Source: Bromus sterilis (lineage: Eukaryota; Streptophyta; Magnoliopsida; Poales; Poaceae). From it: a DNA stretch of 64,000 bases. The stretch's first letter is position 1. Each line of letters opens with the position of its first letter. Shown in pieces: positions 1 through 10,983 of this stretch. A program made the translations under genes and the position numbers. Below the pieces are notes generated by a model. The model searched no databases. It worked only from the letters and a program-made list of their open reading frames with translations, and was not told where the DNA came from. The stretch covers positions 71,805,501 through 71,869,500 of the forward strand of contig OX465601.1 of the NCBI GenBank assembly GCA_950022295.1. Direction: 5' to 3'.

Positions 1-59
1 TTCAGAGTACGTGGTGCTTGTCGATGGGTTTTTGCTTGGACCATTTTGAGTTTCGGGCT

Positions 60-352
60 GCGTGAGCGATGATGACGTCTCTCGGGGGGGGGGGGGGAGG
101 AGGATTTTGTAATCGAGCCCCCGAGTGTTTTGGTGAAAAGATCGCGATTGCGACGATAGCGTCTCTCGGTAGATTTTCTACTCGAGTCCCCGAGTGCTTT
201 GGTGGAAAGATTGCGATTGCGACGATAGCGTCTCTCGGGGGGAAGATTTTCTACTCGAGCCCCCGAGTGCTTTGGTGAAAAGATCGCGATTGCGACGATA
301 GCGTCTCTCGGGGGGTGATTTTCTACTCGAGCCCCCGAGTGCTTTAAGGTGG
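60..352. repeat. Tandem repeat, about 70-bp unit, four copies
   Basis: Four imperfect head-to-tail copies, marked by GTCTCTCGG at 77, 161, 230 and 303, each followed by a CCCCGAGTG-type core and GATCGCGATTGCGACGATAGC. The first copy is longer because it contains a run of about 14 G. The array lies between the end of the minus-strand pol gene and its off-window 3' LTR. Tandem repeats in this interval are common in Tat-lineage elements. Confidence 0.85.
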
Positions 353-425
353 TAGAATTCGGGCAACATCATTTTATTGCGTCGAAGGGTTACCTGAGTT
401 GTGTCTTGAGCATGACTGGTGGGGA

Positions 426-1660
426 CTATGGGTAGAACAGGCGTAGGTTCGCTACGTTCCATGGATTTCCCACGTCCTCGTCAGTCTTTGGGTTCTTCAG
501 TCTATAGGCGCCTCCTCCTATGACTTATGTGATTATGAACGGTCCTTCCCATTGGGGGGTAAGCTTGTGGACTTTCTCTTGTATGAGCCGTAGGACAAGG
601 TCGCCCTTATTGAAGGTTCTGGTGCGCAGGCGACTGCTTTGGTAAGTGCGTAGTTTGTCCTGGTACCCCTCTGACTTTGCTAGGGTTGTGTCCCTTGCTT
701 CGTCTGTTGTGTCCTTGTAATCTTGCAGTGCTTCTTCTGCTTCCTCTTTTTCGTACCCTGAGATCCGGGGTAACCCGAATTTGAGGTCGTGTGGTAGCAC
801 TGCCTCCGCCCCGTACACCATGAAGAAAGGTGTGTACTGAGTTGCAGTATTTGGGGTAGTGTGCAGGCTCCATAATACCGCGGGGAGTTCTTCTACCCAG
901 TTGCCTGCGGCCTGCTCGAGTGGTGCGAGGAGCCGTTTTTTGATTCCCCCGCATACTAGGCCATTTGCTTTCTCCACCTGGCCGTTGGACTGCGGGTGCG
1001 CGACTGATGCATAGTTGATTTTGATGCCGAGCTCTTCGCAGAAGTTCTGGAATTCTGCCGCTGTGAAGTTCGTACCGTTGTCCGTGATGATGTTGTGTCG
1101 TACTCCGAACCTGAAGATTATTGATTTGATGAAATTCACTGCCGTGAGGGCTGTGGAGCTGGTGATGGGCACTGCCTCGATCCACTTGGTGAATTTGTCG
1201 ACTGCTACTAGTAGGTGAGTTCTTCCTCCTTTTGATGATTTTTTTAACGAACCCACCATGTCGAGTCCCCAGGTGGCGAACGGCCATGATAATGGTATGG
1301 TTTTGAGTTCTGAGGCTGGCGCGTGCGGTCTGCTGGCAAATTTTTGGCAGGCAATGCAACGCCGCACGATGTCTTATGCGTTTTTCATCGTAGTGGGCCA
1401 ATAGAACCCTGCTCGGAACGCTTTGGATACGAGTACTCGGCTGCTCGCGTGGTGCCCGCAGGTGCCCTCGTGGATTTCGAGCAGTAGGGCTTTGCCGTCT
1501 TCTTCGTCGACGCACTTCTGAAGTATCTGGGTGATGCTTTGCTTGTATAGCTGCCTGTTGATGACTGTGAATGCCTTGGATCGGCGGCTGATTCGCCGAG
1601 CTTCTGAGACGTCTTGCGGTAGTGTGCCTTCGATTAGGAATCGGAGGCACAGTCTTGTCC
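426..1660 (-). pseudogene. Tat-lineage integrase, broken
   Basis: Integrase inserts the cDNA into the host chromosome. The N-terminal zinc-binding module is seen as HEGTCGHH and, after a stop, RCIACQ. The catalytic core keeps all three acidic residues: Asp in GLDMVG, Asp in ITDNGTNF and Glu in NGQVEKAN. The C-terminal part has the KLTPQWEGPF motif. An in-frame TAA at 1374-1376 splits the zinc module and another at 525-527 cuts off the last stretch, which runs on in frame to a natural stop (CTA on the plus strand, 426-428). So the catalytic core is intact but not expressible as one protein. Confidence 0.85.
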
Positions 1661-1849
1661 ATGCTGGTCCTTCGAGTGTTGTTGGATCCGGGGGTTCGAC
1701 CTCTTGGCTGTTGTTGCCTTCAGATGGACTTGCTGATGCCACTTGTGCTGGCTCTGTGGTGTCGTCATCTACAGCTTCCTTTGGTGCTGCTGGTTTCTCC
1801 TTGATGGATCTCTGGCTGATGCTTTCAAGGAAGACGCCGGGTGGTACTG

Positions 1850-2245
1850 GTCCTCGAGTCGAGCCGATATTTGCGAGTTCGTCGGCTTCTGTGTTGTTTG
1901 CTCTGGGGATATAATTGAGCTCACAGCCGTCGAAACTTCCTTCGAGTGTGTTGTAGAGCTTCTGATAGGCCGCCATGTTGTCGGCTACTGCGTTGCATTC
2001 TTTCATCGCCTGCTGGACGACGAGGTTGGAGTCTCCGTAGATTACGAGGCGAGTGGCACCGCATGTTTTGGCCATACACATGCCATAGAACAATGCCTCG
2101 TATTCAGCTTCGTTGTTGGAGGCCTGGCTGAAGTTGATCTGGAGGACGTATTTGAGCTTGGTTCCTTTGGGGGAGACCAGCACGACTCCTGCTCCGGCTC
2201 CTTGCTGTCTTTTGGACCCATCGAAGAACATGTTCCATGAGTTCG
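1850..2245 (-). pseudogene. Additional archaeal-type RNase H domain of the Tat pol
   Basis: This second RNase H follows the ordinary RT-RNase H and precedes integrase. The acidic active-site positions are all visible: Asp in MFFDGS, Glu in NNEAEYEAL, Asp in IYGDSNLV and Asp in TEADELAN. It would degrade RNA in RNA:DNA hybrids, probably to refine primer removal. It is in the same frame as integrase but shifted by one frame from the upstream RT and RNase H. The frameshift lies near 2245-2275, just after a DFLVEW motif. Downstream, an acidic, proline-rich linker of about 70 residues leads into integrase. Confidence 0.8.
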
Positions 2246-3640
2246 ATAGGTCCGGATCTGGACCTCCGTCCACTCGACCAGAAAGTCTGGGAGTACTTGG
2301 GCCTTGATTGCTGTTGGGTGCTTGAATTGCAGGTCCCGCGGACTAAGCTCAATGTTCCACTCGGCGACTCGCCCAGTCGCTCCAGGGTTGTTGAGAATGT
2401 CTGCGAGTGGTGCGCTGCTCACGATTGTGATAGGGTGTTCGTCGAAGTAGTGCGACACCTTTCTTGAGGTCGTGATGATGGACAGTAGTAAATTCTGGTA
2501 GTGCGGGTACCGCTGCTGGGATTTTGTCAAGAGCATGCTGAGGTAGTAGATCGGCCTCTGTATGCTCTGGATCTTTCCTTCTTCTGTACGCTCGACGACG
2601 AGTACTGTGCTTACCACGCTGTTGCGTGCTGCCACGTAGAGGTACAACTTTTCTTTTTCTTTGGGTACCGCCAGGGTTGGTGGGGTTGATAGTGTCTTCT
2701 TCAGGTCCGCGAATGCTTTGCGGGCTTCTTCAGTCCAGTCGAATTTCTCTCCTTTTCTCAGCAACTTGTAGAATGGCAATGTGCGCTCTCCCAATCTGCT
2801 GATGAAACGGCTCAGGGCTGCGAGTCTTCCGGTGAGCTGCTGCACCTCTGTGATGTTGGTTGGTTCTTGCATCCTGGCGATTGCTTGAACTTTCTCGGGG
2901 TTCGCTTCGATTCCTCGAGCAAAGACCATGTACCCGAGCACCTTCCCGGCTGGGACGCCGAATGCTCACTTCTTCGGGTTGAGCTTGATTCTGTACTTGT
3001 TGAGTGTTGCAAAGGTCTCGCGCAGGTCATCGAGTAGCGTGTTTGCACTGTAGGTTTTGATGACTATGTTGTCCACGTAGACCTGCACGTTTCTTCCGAT
3101 TTGCTCTTTTAAGCAGGCTTGCATCATCCGTTGGTATGTGGCGCCGGCGTTCTTGAGTCCGAAGGGAATTGCTCTGTAGCAAAATACGCCGTAAGGGGTG
3201 ATGAATGATGTATGCTCTTCGTCTTCTTCCTTCATCCTGATCTGATTGTATCCTGAGTAGGCGTTGAGGAACGATAGTAGATCGCATCCTGCTGTCGAAT
3301 CGATTATCTGATCGATTCTCGGCAGGGGAAAGTGGTCCTTTGGGCAATGTTTGTTGATTGGCCCGTAGTCGACGCACATTCGCAGTACGTCCGTGTCTTT
3401 CTTGGGGACCAGCACAGGGTTGGCGACCCAAGTGGCTTTCTTTGTCTCTCGAATGAATTGGGCGTCGAGTAGTCGGTTGACTTCCTCCCCGATTGCTCTG
3501 CGTTTGGGTTCTGAGAATCTTCGTAGCGCCTGCTTCACTGGCTTGGTGTTTGGCTTGATGCGCAGCGCGTGCTCCGCGAACTCGCGCGGTACTCCTGGCA
3601 TGTCGGCTGGGCACCAGGCAAAGATTTCCATTCTTCGCGG
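2246..3640 (-). pseudogene. Tat-lineage reverse transcriptase and RNase H, catalytically dead
   Basis: RT copies the element RNA into DNA. Landmarks in order are DIFAW-like IFAWCPADMPGVP, the substrate motif MCVDYGPINKHCPKDHFPLPRID, motif A and the YVDD-box region. Two catalytic aspartates are changed: motif A reads FLNAYSGY (codon 3263-3265) where Asp is expected, and the YVDD box reads YVDN (codon 3068-3070). Both fit a CG-to-TG change on the plus strand. A TGA at 2966-2968 follows LNPKK, where the family normally has Cys. The frame reopens through RNase H as far as DFLVEW, then shifts. A further frameshift near 3635 separates RT from the protease frame. Confidence 0.85.
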
Positions 3641-4932
3641 AGGAAAGTGATGAGGGCAGTTGCTTGCTCTTCCGGGAGGTGGGCGTACACGCGGACTGTT
3701 TTTTATGGGTCTGTCGGGTGCACCTGGTGGGTGACCGTGTCGCTGTTGATCTTGAAGTCCCGTCCATACTCTTTTGACTCGCTTCGACTTGCTAGCGGAA
3801 AGATACTTTTGTCTGTCGCCATGGCTATTTCTGTGAGTTCTTGCTCGGCTCCAAATGTGTCAGAGACTTTGTGGAAATCGCAGTCACATTTGTTTGACTT
3901 GATGAAGCTCCCGTTGACTGTAATGACGCCCGCGGATCCTGGCATCTTGAGTTTGAGATAGGCATAGTGCGGAATCGCCATGAATTGTGCGAACGTTGGA
4001 CGTCCCAATATGGCGTGATACTGTGATTGCCAATCGAGTACTTCGAACTCGAGGGTGTGTCTTGCGAAATTGCGTCTGTTGCCGAAGACGACTTCGAGCT
4101 CGATTAGTCCAAGGGAAGTAGCTCCTTCTCCTGGGACTACTCCGTATAACACGGTGCTTGATTTCTTCCATAATGATCGAGGGATCAGCATCTTGTGCAG
4201 GGTGCTGACGAAGATTATGTTCATGCTGCTTCCTCCGTCCATGAAGATTCTGTCCATGTCGTACCCTCCGATTTGGGCGTCGAGTACCAAGGGCGCGTGC
4301 CCCGTCCTCGGGACTGCAGGCGGGTGATCGCTCTGGGAGAACGTGATGCTGGTTTCTGCGTCGTGTAGCTGGTAGACTTCGACTGCGTTTAGGTTCTCGG
4401 CTGCTCTGGCCTGCAGGGTGTAGGCGTCCTGTTGGGCTTGCGATACCTTGCCTTCTTGGATCGTGTACACCTGCCCTTGAGTGGGCGACTGCTCGGTTCG
4501 TCGGGCGCGCTTGGCTTCTTCCTGTTTTTCCTCCTTGAGGCTGTCGGCGAGTTCGTTGAACAGGCGGCAGTCTCCCAGAGTGTGGCTCGATCTGATGTTT
4601 CCCCAGTTGTCTTCGAAGAAGTGGATCGTGCAGGGTCCTTCTAGCTGTTCCCTGACTGTGAGCTTGCTGGATCCGGCGTGCCGTTTCCTCCTTGAGATTC
4701 GGAAGAACAGCGCGTGGTCCGCTGGGTGCTCGTGGGCTCGCGGGTCGACTTCGATCCCTTCACTTAGATTCTGGTTCCTTATGAGATTGGCGGATTCGTC
4801 TGGCCTTCGATCCGGGTCGTAGTATTCGCCGGTCCGAGACTCAAGAGTCGCTGTCCTGGCGGGCGGCGGCTGTCCGCACGGCGGCGGGTCGTCGAGTGGT
4901 CGGCGATCGCGTGGTTGTATAATTCGACTCAT
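3641..4932 (-). pseudogene. Gag C-terminus and aspartic protease of the Tat element
   Basis: A single frame of about 409 codons (4932 down to a stop at 3703) covers the end of Gag and the protease. The Gag part has one zinc-knuckle-like stretch (HTLGDCR, near residue 125). The protease part has the active-site region MDGGSSMNIIF (near residue 240), then ILGRPTFAQFMAIPHY, a standard downstream landmark. The TAA at 3703-3705 interrupts a frame that continues as KTVRVYAHLPEEQ, so it is a premature stop. The large conserved central Gag domain is missing upstream. The cause is probably an internal deletion, since only about 450 bp separate this frame from the primer site. Confidence 0.75.
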
Positions 4933-5367
4933 CGAGTGGGGTCTCTTCGTAGGATTCTTGCGCCTGTCTTTTGGGTCGTCGATTTATTCCTCGTTGGCGG
5001 TGATCTTGGCGATCGCTCATCTCGAGTTCGGAGTCGAAGTCTTGTTGTGCGGCGGGTGCCTAGGTGGCGGTGGGTCGTCGAGTGGTTGGCAAGTCCTCCT
5101 CTTCATGCTGTAGTTCGTCGATCGGGACCTCCGTGTGGAACCCTCGCGCCTTTCTTTTGGGTCGTCGAGTTCTCCTTCGTTGGCGGTGGGCTCGGTTGCC
5201 TCCGTAGTGTTGGTCTTGGCACGGCTGCAGGCTGAGCGATCTTGCCAGGGCGGCAGAGATATTCGCCGTGATCTTGAATTCCTCGGGTAGATTGCATCTG
5301 GTCCTTGCTCTTGAGTTGTGGTTTGCTGGAGACGGAACCGCCGAGATCGTAATTCCAGCCTGTGTAG
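4933..5367 (-). pseudogene. Leader and Gag N-terminal remnant with imperfect duplication
   Basis: This stretch lies between the primer site and the Gag C-terminus. It is Arg-, Pro- and Thr-rich in the minus frames, without a long ATG-started frame. Two related segments, about 4870-5040 and 5060-5220, share GGGTCGTCGAGTGG and a TTTTGGGTCGTCGA core, so part of it is an imperfect direct duplication of about 180 bp. I cannot place the exact Gag start. Confidence 0.5.
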
Positions 5368-5385
5368 TTCCCACAGACGGCGCCA
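5368..5385 (-). other. Primer binding site of the Tat element
   Basis: On the minus strand the LTR end (GTCA) is followed by two bases and TGGCGCCGTCTGTGGGAA. This is the primer site typical of grass Tat-lineage elements. It fixes the orientation and the inner edge of the 5' LTR. Confidence 0.8.
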
Positions 5386-5387
5386 AT

Positions 5388-5691
5388 TGACGGGGATGTA
5401 CCCCGACAAATCCCATGGTTAGGGACCCTGGGTTAGTAATGAGAGGCACAGGTTGGACGATAGCTCGTCGGCTAACAGGAGGATACGTTCATGTTCGATG
5501 TTATTGATTGGAGATGGCGATTACAGGGGAGCCAAGGCTAGTGCGCACAAGGCTAGGGTTACAGATTGTGTATTGCTTGTCCTCGATGTCTCCCCCCCTA
5601 GCCTTTATATACTAGACTAGGTCTCGGGGAGTCCGTCCTGGATTACAGACGAGGTTTTCCTAACCATGATCTTGTTTCGTACGGCAGGTTT
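5388..5691 (-). repeat. 5' LTR of the Tat element, 3' part
   Basis: On the plus strand the LTR begins TGACGGGG, the inverted partner of the CCCCTCGTCA end at 15564. Joined to 15421-15564 it gives an LTR of about 448 bp. The join is exact because the GGTTT duplicated by the LARD1 insertion occurs once in each flank. Confidence 0.8.
5687..5691. repeat. Target site duplication of LARD1, left (GGTTT)
   Basis: GGTTT immediately precedes the TGTAACAG start of LARD1 and is repeated exactly at 15416-15420. Confidence 0.9.
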
Positions 5692-7102
5692 TGTAACAGC
5701 CCAAAACTAACAAAAATATAGAAAAATTTGCATTTTTATTTTCCCATTGGGGATGAAATTTTGCACAATTATTCTTTGCTATAATCCATGTGATAGAAAA
5801 ATGCCCAAGCATTTTTCATGTTATGTAAAAGGATTATCTTTAATTCTATCTTTTCTTCCTTGCTAGCCTTGGCCTCTTTCTCCCATGACCACCTTCGATC
5901 ATCCAAGCAAGGTCTTTTGGACTCCATCATGTTTTTCCATGATAAAGGCCCATGTAAAATTCCATGATTTATTCATGTCCGGAAAATTGGGTTGTAGTTC
6001 AACTAGCATTTAAATTGATTTAAATGCCCTGTGAATTACTTAAATATGTTGGACCCGTTTCATTTTCCAAAAGTCCTATAAATATTATGGATGAGTAATC
6101 ATATTTTTATATGAATTTCAAACGTCCATTTATATTTATTTATTTTGCCTTTTCTCTGCTGTCTTTGCTTAAATGAATAAATGCAGGAAAATTGTGGAGA
6201 GCTAGTTGGACCTCTCTCCTTTCCTTTCCTCAACCCAGCCCAATCTCCAGCCCACCTAAAACCGCAGCCCCACCTGTAATCTTCCCTCCCCCTCACCTTT
6301 TTCCCCTCTCCCTCACGGTGAAGCCATGGCCGAGAGCAAATGGGTGGAGCCCCATGGCAGCCTCTCTCCCCCCCTTATAGCCTCCTCCCAACCCCCTCTT
6401 GGAACCCTAGCCCATCTCCCTCTCCTTCCAGCCGCCGCCACCTCCTCTCCCCTCTCCGTTCCTCTTCTTCTTCCCCCGTTCAGACCGCCATGGACAGGAG
6501 GTCCATGGCCTGGAATTGTGAGCACCTGTGTGCGATCGTCGCCATCGTGGACACCGGCGAGCTCCTGGACCTCTCCTGCTACCCCGAGGCCGTCCAATTG
6601 AAGTCGGAGAGCCCTAGGCCGTCGTCCTCTTATTCCGCTCCTGCAGCCCATCGCCGCCATCCTCCCCGAGCACTTGAAGCCCACCTCGGCCACGTCTTCC
6701 TCCTCTCTCAGGTCGCGTCCCCGTCGAGCCTGCAGCCAGCTCGAGCACGATCATCGACCTCAAACCCTCTGTGAGCGCCGCCTCCCATCCCAATATCTGT
6801 CTCTCATTCGCGTGGCCGTAGGCCGCCGCTATGTCGTCGCCGGCAGCACGTCCGTCCGGGTCGTGGCCTGGGCATGCACACGCGTGCCGTGGCATGTTCA
6901 AGGCAGTGCCTTTGGCACCCAGGAGCTCGCCCAACGCTCGTCCTCCTCGCCAAGCCGCCGAACTGCTGTCCCCTGTTCCACGTCTGGGTGCACTGAAGAT
7001 TACCTTCAGTTTCGTCAGTGTTCATGTTCGAGCCTGTTGTTTTCTTCAGTTAGCCGCCCGGTTTAGTTCACCTAGCGAAGCTCTCGTTTTTCCTGTTGTA
7101 AC

Positions 7103-7175
7103 AGCAGCGTAGTGAAGTGGTCGCCCTAGTGTGGTTCAAACCCAGCAGCCAGGGATCGAATCCCGGCATGCTCGA
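7103..7175 (+). other. tRNA-like segment 1 in LARD1 5' LTR
   Basis: An A-box match TAGTGAAGTGG (7110-7120) and a B-box match GGATCGAATCC (7153-7163) begin 43 bases apart, the spacing of an intronless tRNA. The T-arm can fold with four of five pairs. TGG/CCA can close a 7-base anticodon-like loop TTCAAAC, and AGCA (7103-7106) can pair with TGCT (7169-7172). The full acceptor and D arms are not convincing, so this is tRNA-derived at best, not a working tRNA gene. Confidence 0.5.
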
Positions 7176-7311
7176 GCCTCGGCGCCCCGTGTTTTTATTC
7201 TTTTTTTGCTCGTGCACTCTTCGTGTTTTTTCAAGTTCAGTTCGGTTCAGATTTCCAGATATCCCGTGTAGGATGAGCTAAGTTGTTTCAGTTAGCCTTG
7301 TTGCTGTAGTT

Positions 7312-7383
7312 TTATCAGTAGCCCAGTGGCTTGGGCGCCGTGGTTGCATCCATGAGGTCTTGGGTTCGAGCTCCACCTTGAGC
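7312..7383 (+). other. tRNA-like segment 2 in LARD1 5' LTR
   Basis: A-box TAGCCCAGTGG (7319-7329) and B-box-like GGTTCGAGCTC (7363-7373) begin 44 bases apart. The T-arm (7360-7376) forms four of five pairs counting one G-T. It starts 209 bases after segment 1. These are Pol III internal-promoter features of the kind found at SINE heads. Confidence 0.5.
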
Positions 7384-9309
7384 AATAAACCCATCTTTTT
7401 TCTCTCTTTTGTTTCCATTCAGCGGGGAGGTTTTCCCTCCTTTTCTTTTGCAAGCTCATTCAAATCTGCCCCTTTTTGCATAGCTTTTATATTGTGCAAC
7501 CTTGGTCCATATATATCATGTTATATATGCTTTTGGAGTAGAATCTCGTGAGGAACGCGATGATGCTGTTCATTTTGCAATATGGGCATGCATTATTTGA
7601 AGAATGTGTATTTTTGCACATGATACCTCTCGCGATGATGCACTGGGTGCTTTTCTCCCAGTGTTTTCCGTTGTGTTGCGTTCCATACTTGTAAATGGGC
7701 CACCTTGGCATGTTGTTGCCATATATGCTTGAGTGGGTCCCACGAGACATGTGTGCCGACAATTCCCTTTCAATTATCATGAGATGCATGCATAGTCCAA
7801 TTGTTGTTATCTTGTGATCCTCGTATGTTTATGATCACCCCATGCCAAACAACTTGTCGCACCCCTCACTGTGATGTTGTACACTTGTTCCATAGGTGAT
7901 ACAACATCACTTCCCTCCTTCGTTGGCACTCATCTCTTGTTTCGAGCATCGTAGATCTTGCGATGACCACAGTTTTCGGTAGCGTTGTCCCTCTCTTGAT
8001 TTTATTGTTTGCAGTAGAATGCATTAGGTGCATCATACACCATGCCATGTCATTGCATCTATGATTATGTTAAGGAACCCCATCTTGAGGTTATCCTCGT
8101 GTGTGGGTAATTCTTGTTGATATTATGTTCTAGTCTTTTGCATCTGCCATGATCATGCATCGTAACAACTTCAACATAAGGATCCCCCGGATTCGTTAAT
8201 CACCTACCTAGTGCATAAGAAGGTTGTCGGTAGCATTTCACCCTTGCTTCCCGATGCTTCATTTAAACTTGCCTGTTCTTATGTTCAAGCCATGATATTA
8301 AAACGACATGCATCATACTTGATCGTTCTTGTTTGTTCCTTGCTTGCTCGTGTTTGCTTCGTAGTAATAGATGCTTGCTCGTTGATTGCTTTCCAGTGTT
8401 TATCCTCTTGTGTGCTTCCGCGGGTACCTCTCGGAGACGATGCGAGCTTGCGATCAACTACACCTTCGGAACCTGACTATTCAACAGGCAAGGACTATAC
8501 ATTACTTATGATCCATTCTATTTCAACCAGCGGTTTGCATGCTAGTCTAGGTTAGGCTCGATGTTTGATCCTACCACATGTTTACAGCCTTTTTCAAACC
8601 GATACAGCCATGTCCCCTCCCAGCAAACCATGTACTGCTATGTTGCTATTGCTCGTTGCTCAGCCCCTGCTTAGTATGCATGCTTAGGATGCTACGATGT
8701 TACCCTGTTACTCCTTGGTTTGGGATATCACATTATTATATTGTTGTTGATGATATGATTATTATAATGTTGACTATACTCAACGAAGGATGGAAGGTCA
8801 AGGCTATCCCGCCCCGACGCTTTGTTCCATTCGGGTCACCTAGGATCCGAGTTTCGGTTATTGGTTTTAAGACTGAGCGTGCCTAACCGCGTGTGGGATT
8901 TTATGGGGTCCCCTTTTCTTACCTACCTAGCTTCAAACATTTCTCGAGGTGGCCCAAGCTGATTTACCATTTGAAACCGTGTGCGTAACTGGTCTGCAGC
9001 CAGTGGTTTTAAAACAACTCGGGCCAGTAGAGACAGAGTTCCTTTGTTGGTCCACACTGGTGAGCTAGGGAAGTTATATAGGTGAGGCTAACCCCGACCT
9101 TAGCCATACGGAAGAGTCCGATCCGAGAGCGTGGCCGGCTTTTGGGTTGGGTGTCGACTCCCCGGGGGCCACCCGGATTTGTTCGTTGTTAGTTAGAGGG
9201 ACCTGTCATTTCGGATCTCTTGGGACTAAATCATAAAATGGTTGCCTATCATGGGTAGCAACTGAGAGAGATGGGCGTGCGTGCGGAGCCTTGTAATGGG
9301 CAGTTGGTA

Positions 9310-9360
9310 CACCCCTGCAGGGTTAAATCTTTTCGAGAAGCCGTGTCCGCGGTTATGGAC
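9310..9360 (+). other. Conserved LTR block with CCGTG/CGCGG hairpin, LARD1 5' LTR
   Basis: CACCCCTGCAG, then TTCGAGAAG and CCGTGTCCGCGG (9341-9352), about 780 bp before the LTR end. The same block lies at the same relative place in the LARD2 LTRs, although most of the LTR sequence differs. Role unknown. Confidence 0.6.
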
Positions 9361-10127
9361 GACTTGAGACCTACTCCTTGTTCATAGACAACAACAGCTG
9401 AAATAATTTTAATATAACTTGATCAACGTGTGTGTGCCTTGACCGCTTCTTCTTCGTCGGGATGCGAAGAGGAGGAAAAGGATAGGATAGGTGTTATGTT
9501 TGCATATGTAGGTGATAGCAGACTTGTTGGAGGCGATTCCTCATCGGATGCTTGGCTTCTTATCTTACTCTCTAGATCGTTAGCCACTTCATAAATGCTA
9601 GCACGGCAGCAACCTCACCACTTACCCCATCCTTACCGTAAACTACTAGTTGTCCTAGAATGACGAGTGATGAAGTTCTTGCTGGGTCAGATGACCACTA
9701 CAGTTGGATGATGAGTACCTCTGTACTCATGATACTACCCCCAAACTCTTTTCAGGGTTCTGATCGACAACGGGTATGGCGATCGACGTTTCACGTGGAG
9801 GCTCGACGACGACTAGTTAGGCGGATCCCGGCGGAGGGCCTGGACCCGTGTGGTTATGGGATCGATGTTTTCCTATTTGCCAGTAGGCATTTGATTGTAG
9901 TCTGTACTCAGACATGTACCTTCCGCTGATGTATTGTATTTAAGGCAGTTGTATGCCGATTGTATGAGATGTTGTATCCTTGTATCTGTAATGTTGTGAT
10001 ATCATGTTGGAAATCCGGGGCATATGGCTATGTCATATGTCGCGGTGGGACCGATATGTGCTTCGTCCCCGGATCTGAATGGAAACATCTAGATCTGGAA
10101 CAGTACTGCATATCGGGCCTTACAACT

Positions 10128-10140
10128 TGGTATCAGAGCC
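10128..10140 (+). other. LARD1 primer binding site (initiator Met tRNA)
   Basis: TGGTATCAGAGCC three bases inside the left LTR matches the 3' end complement of initiator methionine tRNA. Confidence 0.85.
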
Positions 10141-10965
10141 TTACCGACTGTAGGATCCCTTTACTGGCCGAAGTTGAGTCTAGACAAAAACTATTTTGTA
10201 GTTAATAAGTTAGTTATCGGAGAGTAGGATTCTTTTTACTCCTTATCCCCTCCCTCTGGTAAGGAAGTGTGACATAATAATTTTCTCCTTTAACTTATCC
10301 CTTTCAAAACCAAAACTAGGTTCTCGTTTAGGAGATTTCAGTCGGACCAATACTTTATCAGCAGCGGGTTGGTCGGCGTACTTCGAACTGGCTGAGCATG
10401 GCTCGTGGGCTTGTCACTCTCCATCGACAAATGTGCGGCCCACGTGAAACAGCGAACCGGGTTGCCTGGTTATTATCCAACTAATGGATTCTGAACCTCC
10501 CGCTTCGACGTTCCCCCTTTGTCCGCTTGAGTTGGCACTGTGTGCGGATCCTCCTCTGTCCCGTCTCGTTGTCCAGGTTTTCGCACCTTCCTGAGTGATG
10601 TTATTGTAGAAATGCTGGTTTGGTATTTTTTTAATTCGGATTCTCATGTTCGCGCTTCATGTAGAACCTAGGTAATCTTTTACAGAAACCTCGAGTTTCT
10701 TTCCCCAACTGGAATCAGTTTTGTTGTGATATCCCCTCGTTGAATCCGATCTTTCTCTCGATCAGTTTCCTGGACCTTCGGAAGTTTCTTCTCCGATATT
10801 GGCATCCCCAGTCAGGTTGGATCCTGACGGAAGCAAACATCATTGTCACGATGAGCAAAGCCTTTGTTGGTGGTGTCGGGAAGTTTCACCTCTCGTTCGA
10901 TCTTCCTTCTTACAACATCTCGGTCCCTTCCCCCTGGGTTATGCCGGATCTCGGGAAGAGAACCT
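10141..10965 (+). other. LARD1 interior, non-coding
   Basis: Mixed-composition sequence with no ORF over about 80 codons and no recognisable gag or pol remnant. Near its end CTCGGGAAGAGAACC resembles the chromovirus pol-terminus relic seen in LARD2, which suggests a shared origin. Confidence 0.75.
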
Positions 10966-10983
10966 CTGTTGGTGGTGGCGAGT
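10966..10983 (+). other. LARD1 polypurine-type tract
   Basis: A G-rich tract (GGTGGTGGCGAGT) directly before the right LTR, in the place where plus-strand DNA synthesis is primed. Confidence 0.55.

Larger units (their letters stand above)
1..5691 (-). mobile_element. Tat-lineage Ty3/gypsy retrotransposon, defective, proximal part
   Basis: Reading right to left the order is 5' LTR, primer site, gag remnant, protease, reverse transcriptase, RNase H, an extra archaeal-type RNase H, integrase, and a tandem-repeat 3' region. The second RNase H before integrase is diagnostic of the Tat clade. The 5' LTR is interrupted by LARD1 and continues at 15421-15564. The 3' LTR lies left of the window. The element cannot be autonomous: gag is mostly missing and pol has several stops, at least two frameshifts and mutated catalytic residues. 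I do not assign a family name. Confidence 0.85.
5692..10124 (+). repeat. LARD1 5' LTR (4433 bp)
   Basis: Starts TGTAACAGCC and ends CCTTACA. An AT-rich first 500 bp is followed by a C-rich segment (6200-7000), two tRNA-like segments (7103-7383), a long T/G-rich middle, and a conserved block about 800 bp before the end. No ORF in it is convincing as a gene. Confidence 0.9.

Noticed and set aside
69..278. Glycine-rich plus-strand frame at the window start
   Set aside because: It lies entirely in the tandem repeat array and its G homopolymer; no gene evidence.
60..352. CRISPR-like array
   Set aside because: Head-to-tail repeats without unique spacers, in a plant retrotransposon.
7103..7175. 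Functional tRNA gene
   Set aside because: The acceptor stem pairs only partly, the D arm is poor and the sequence is LTR-borne; annotated only as tRNA-like.
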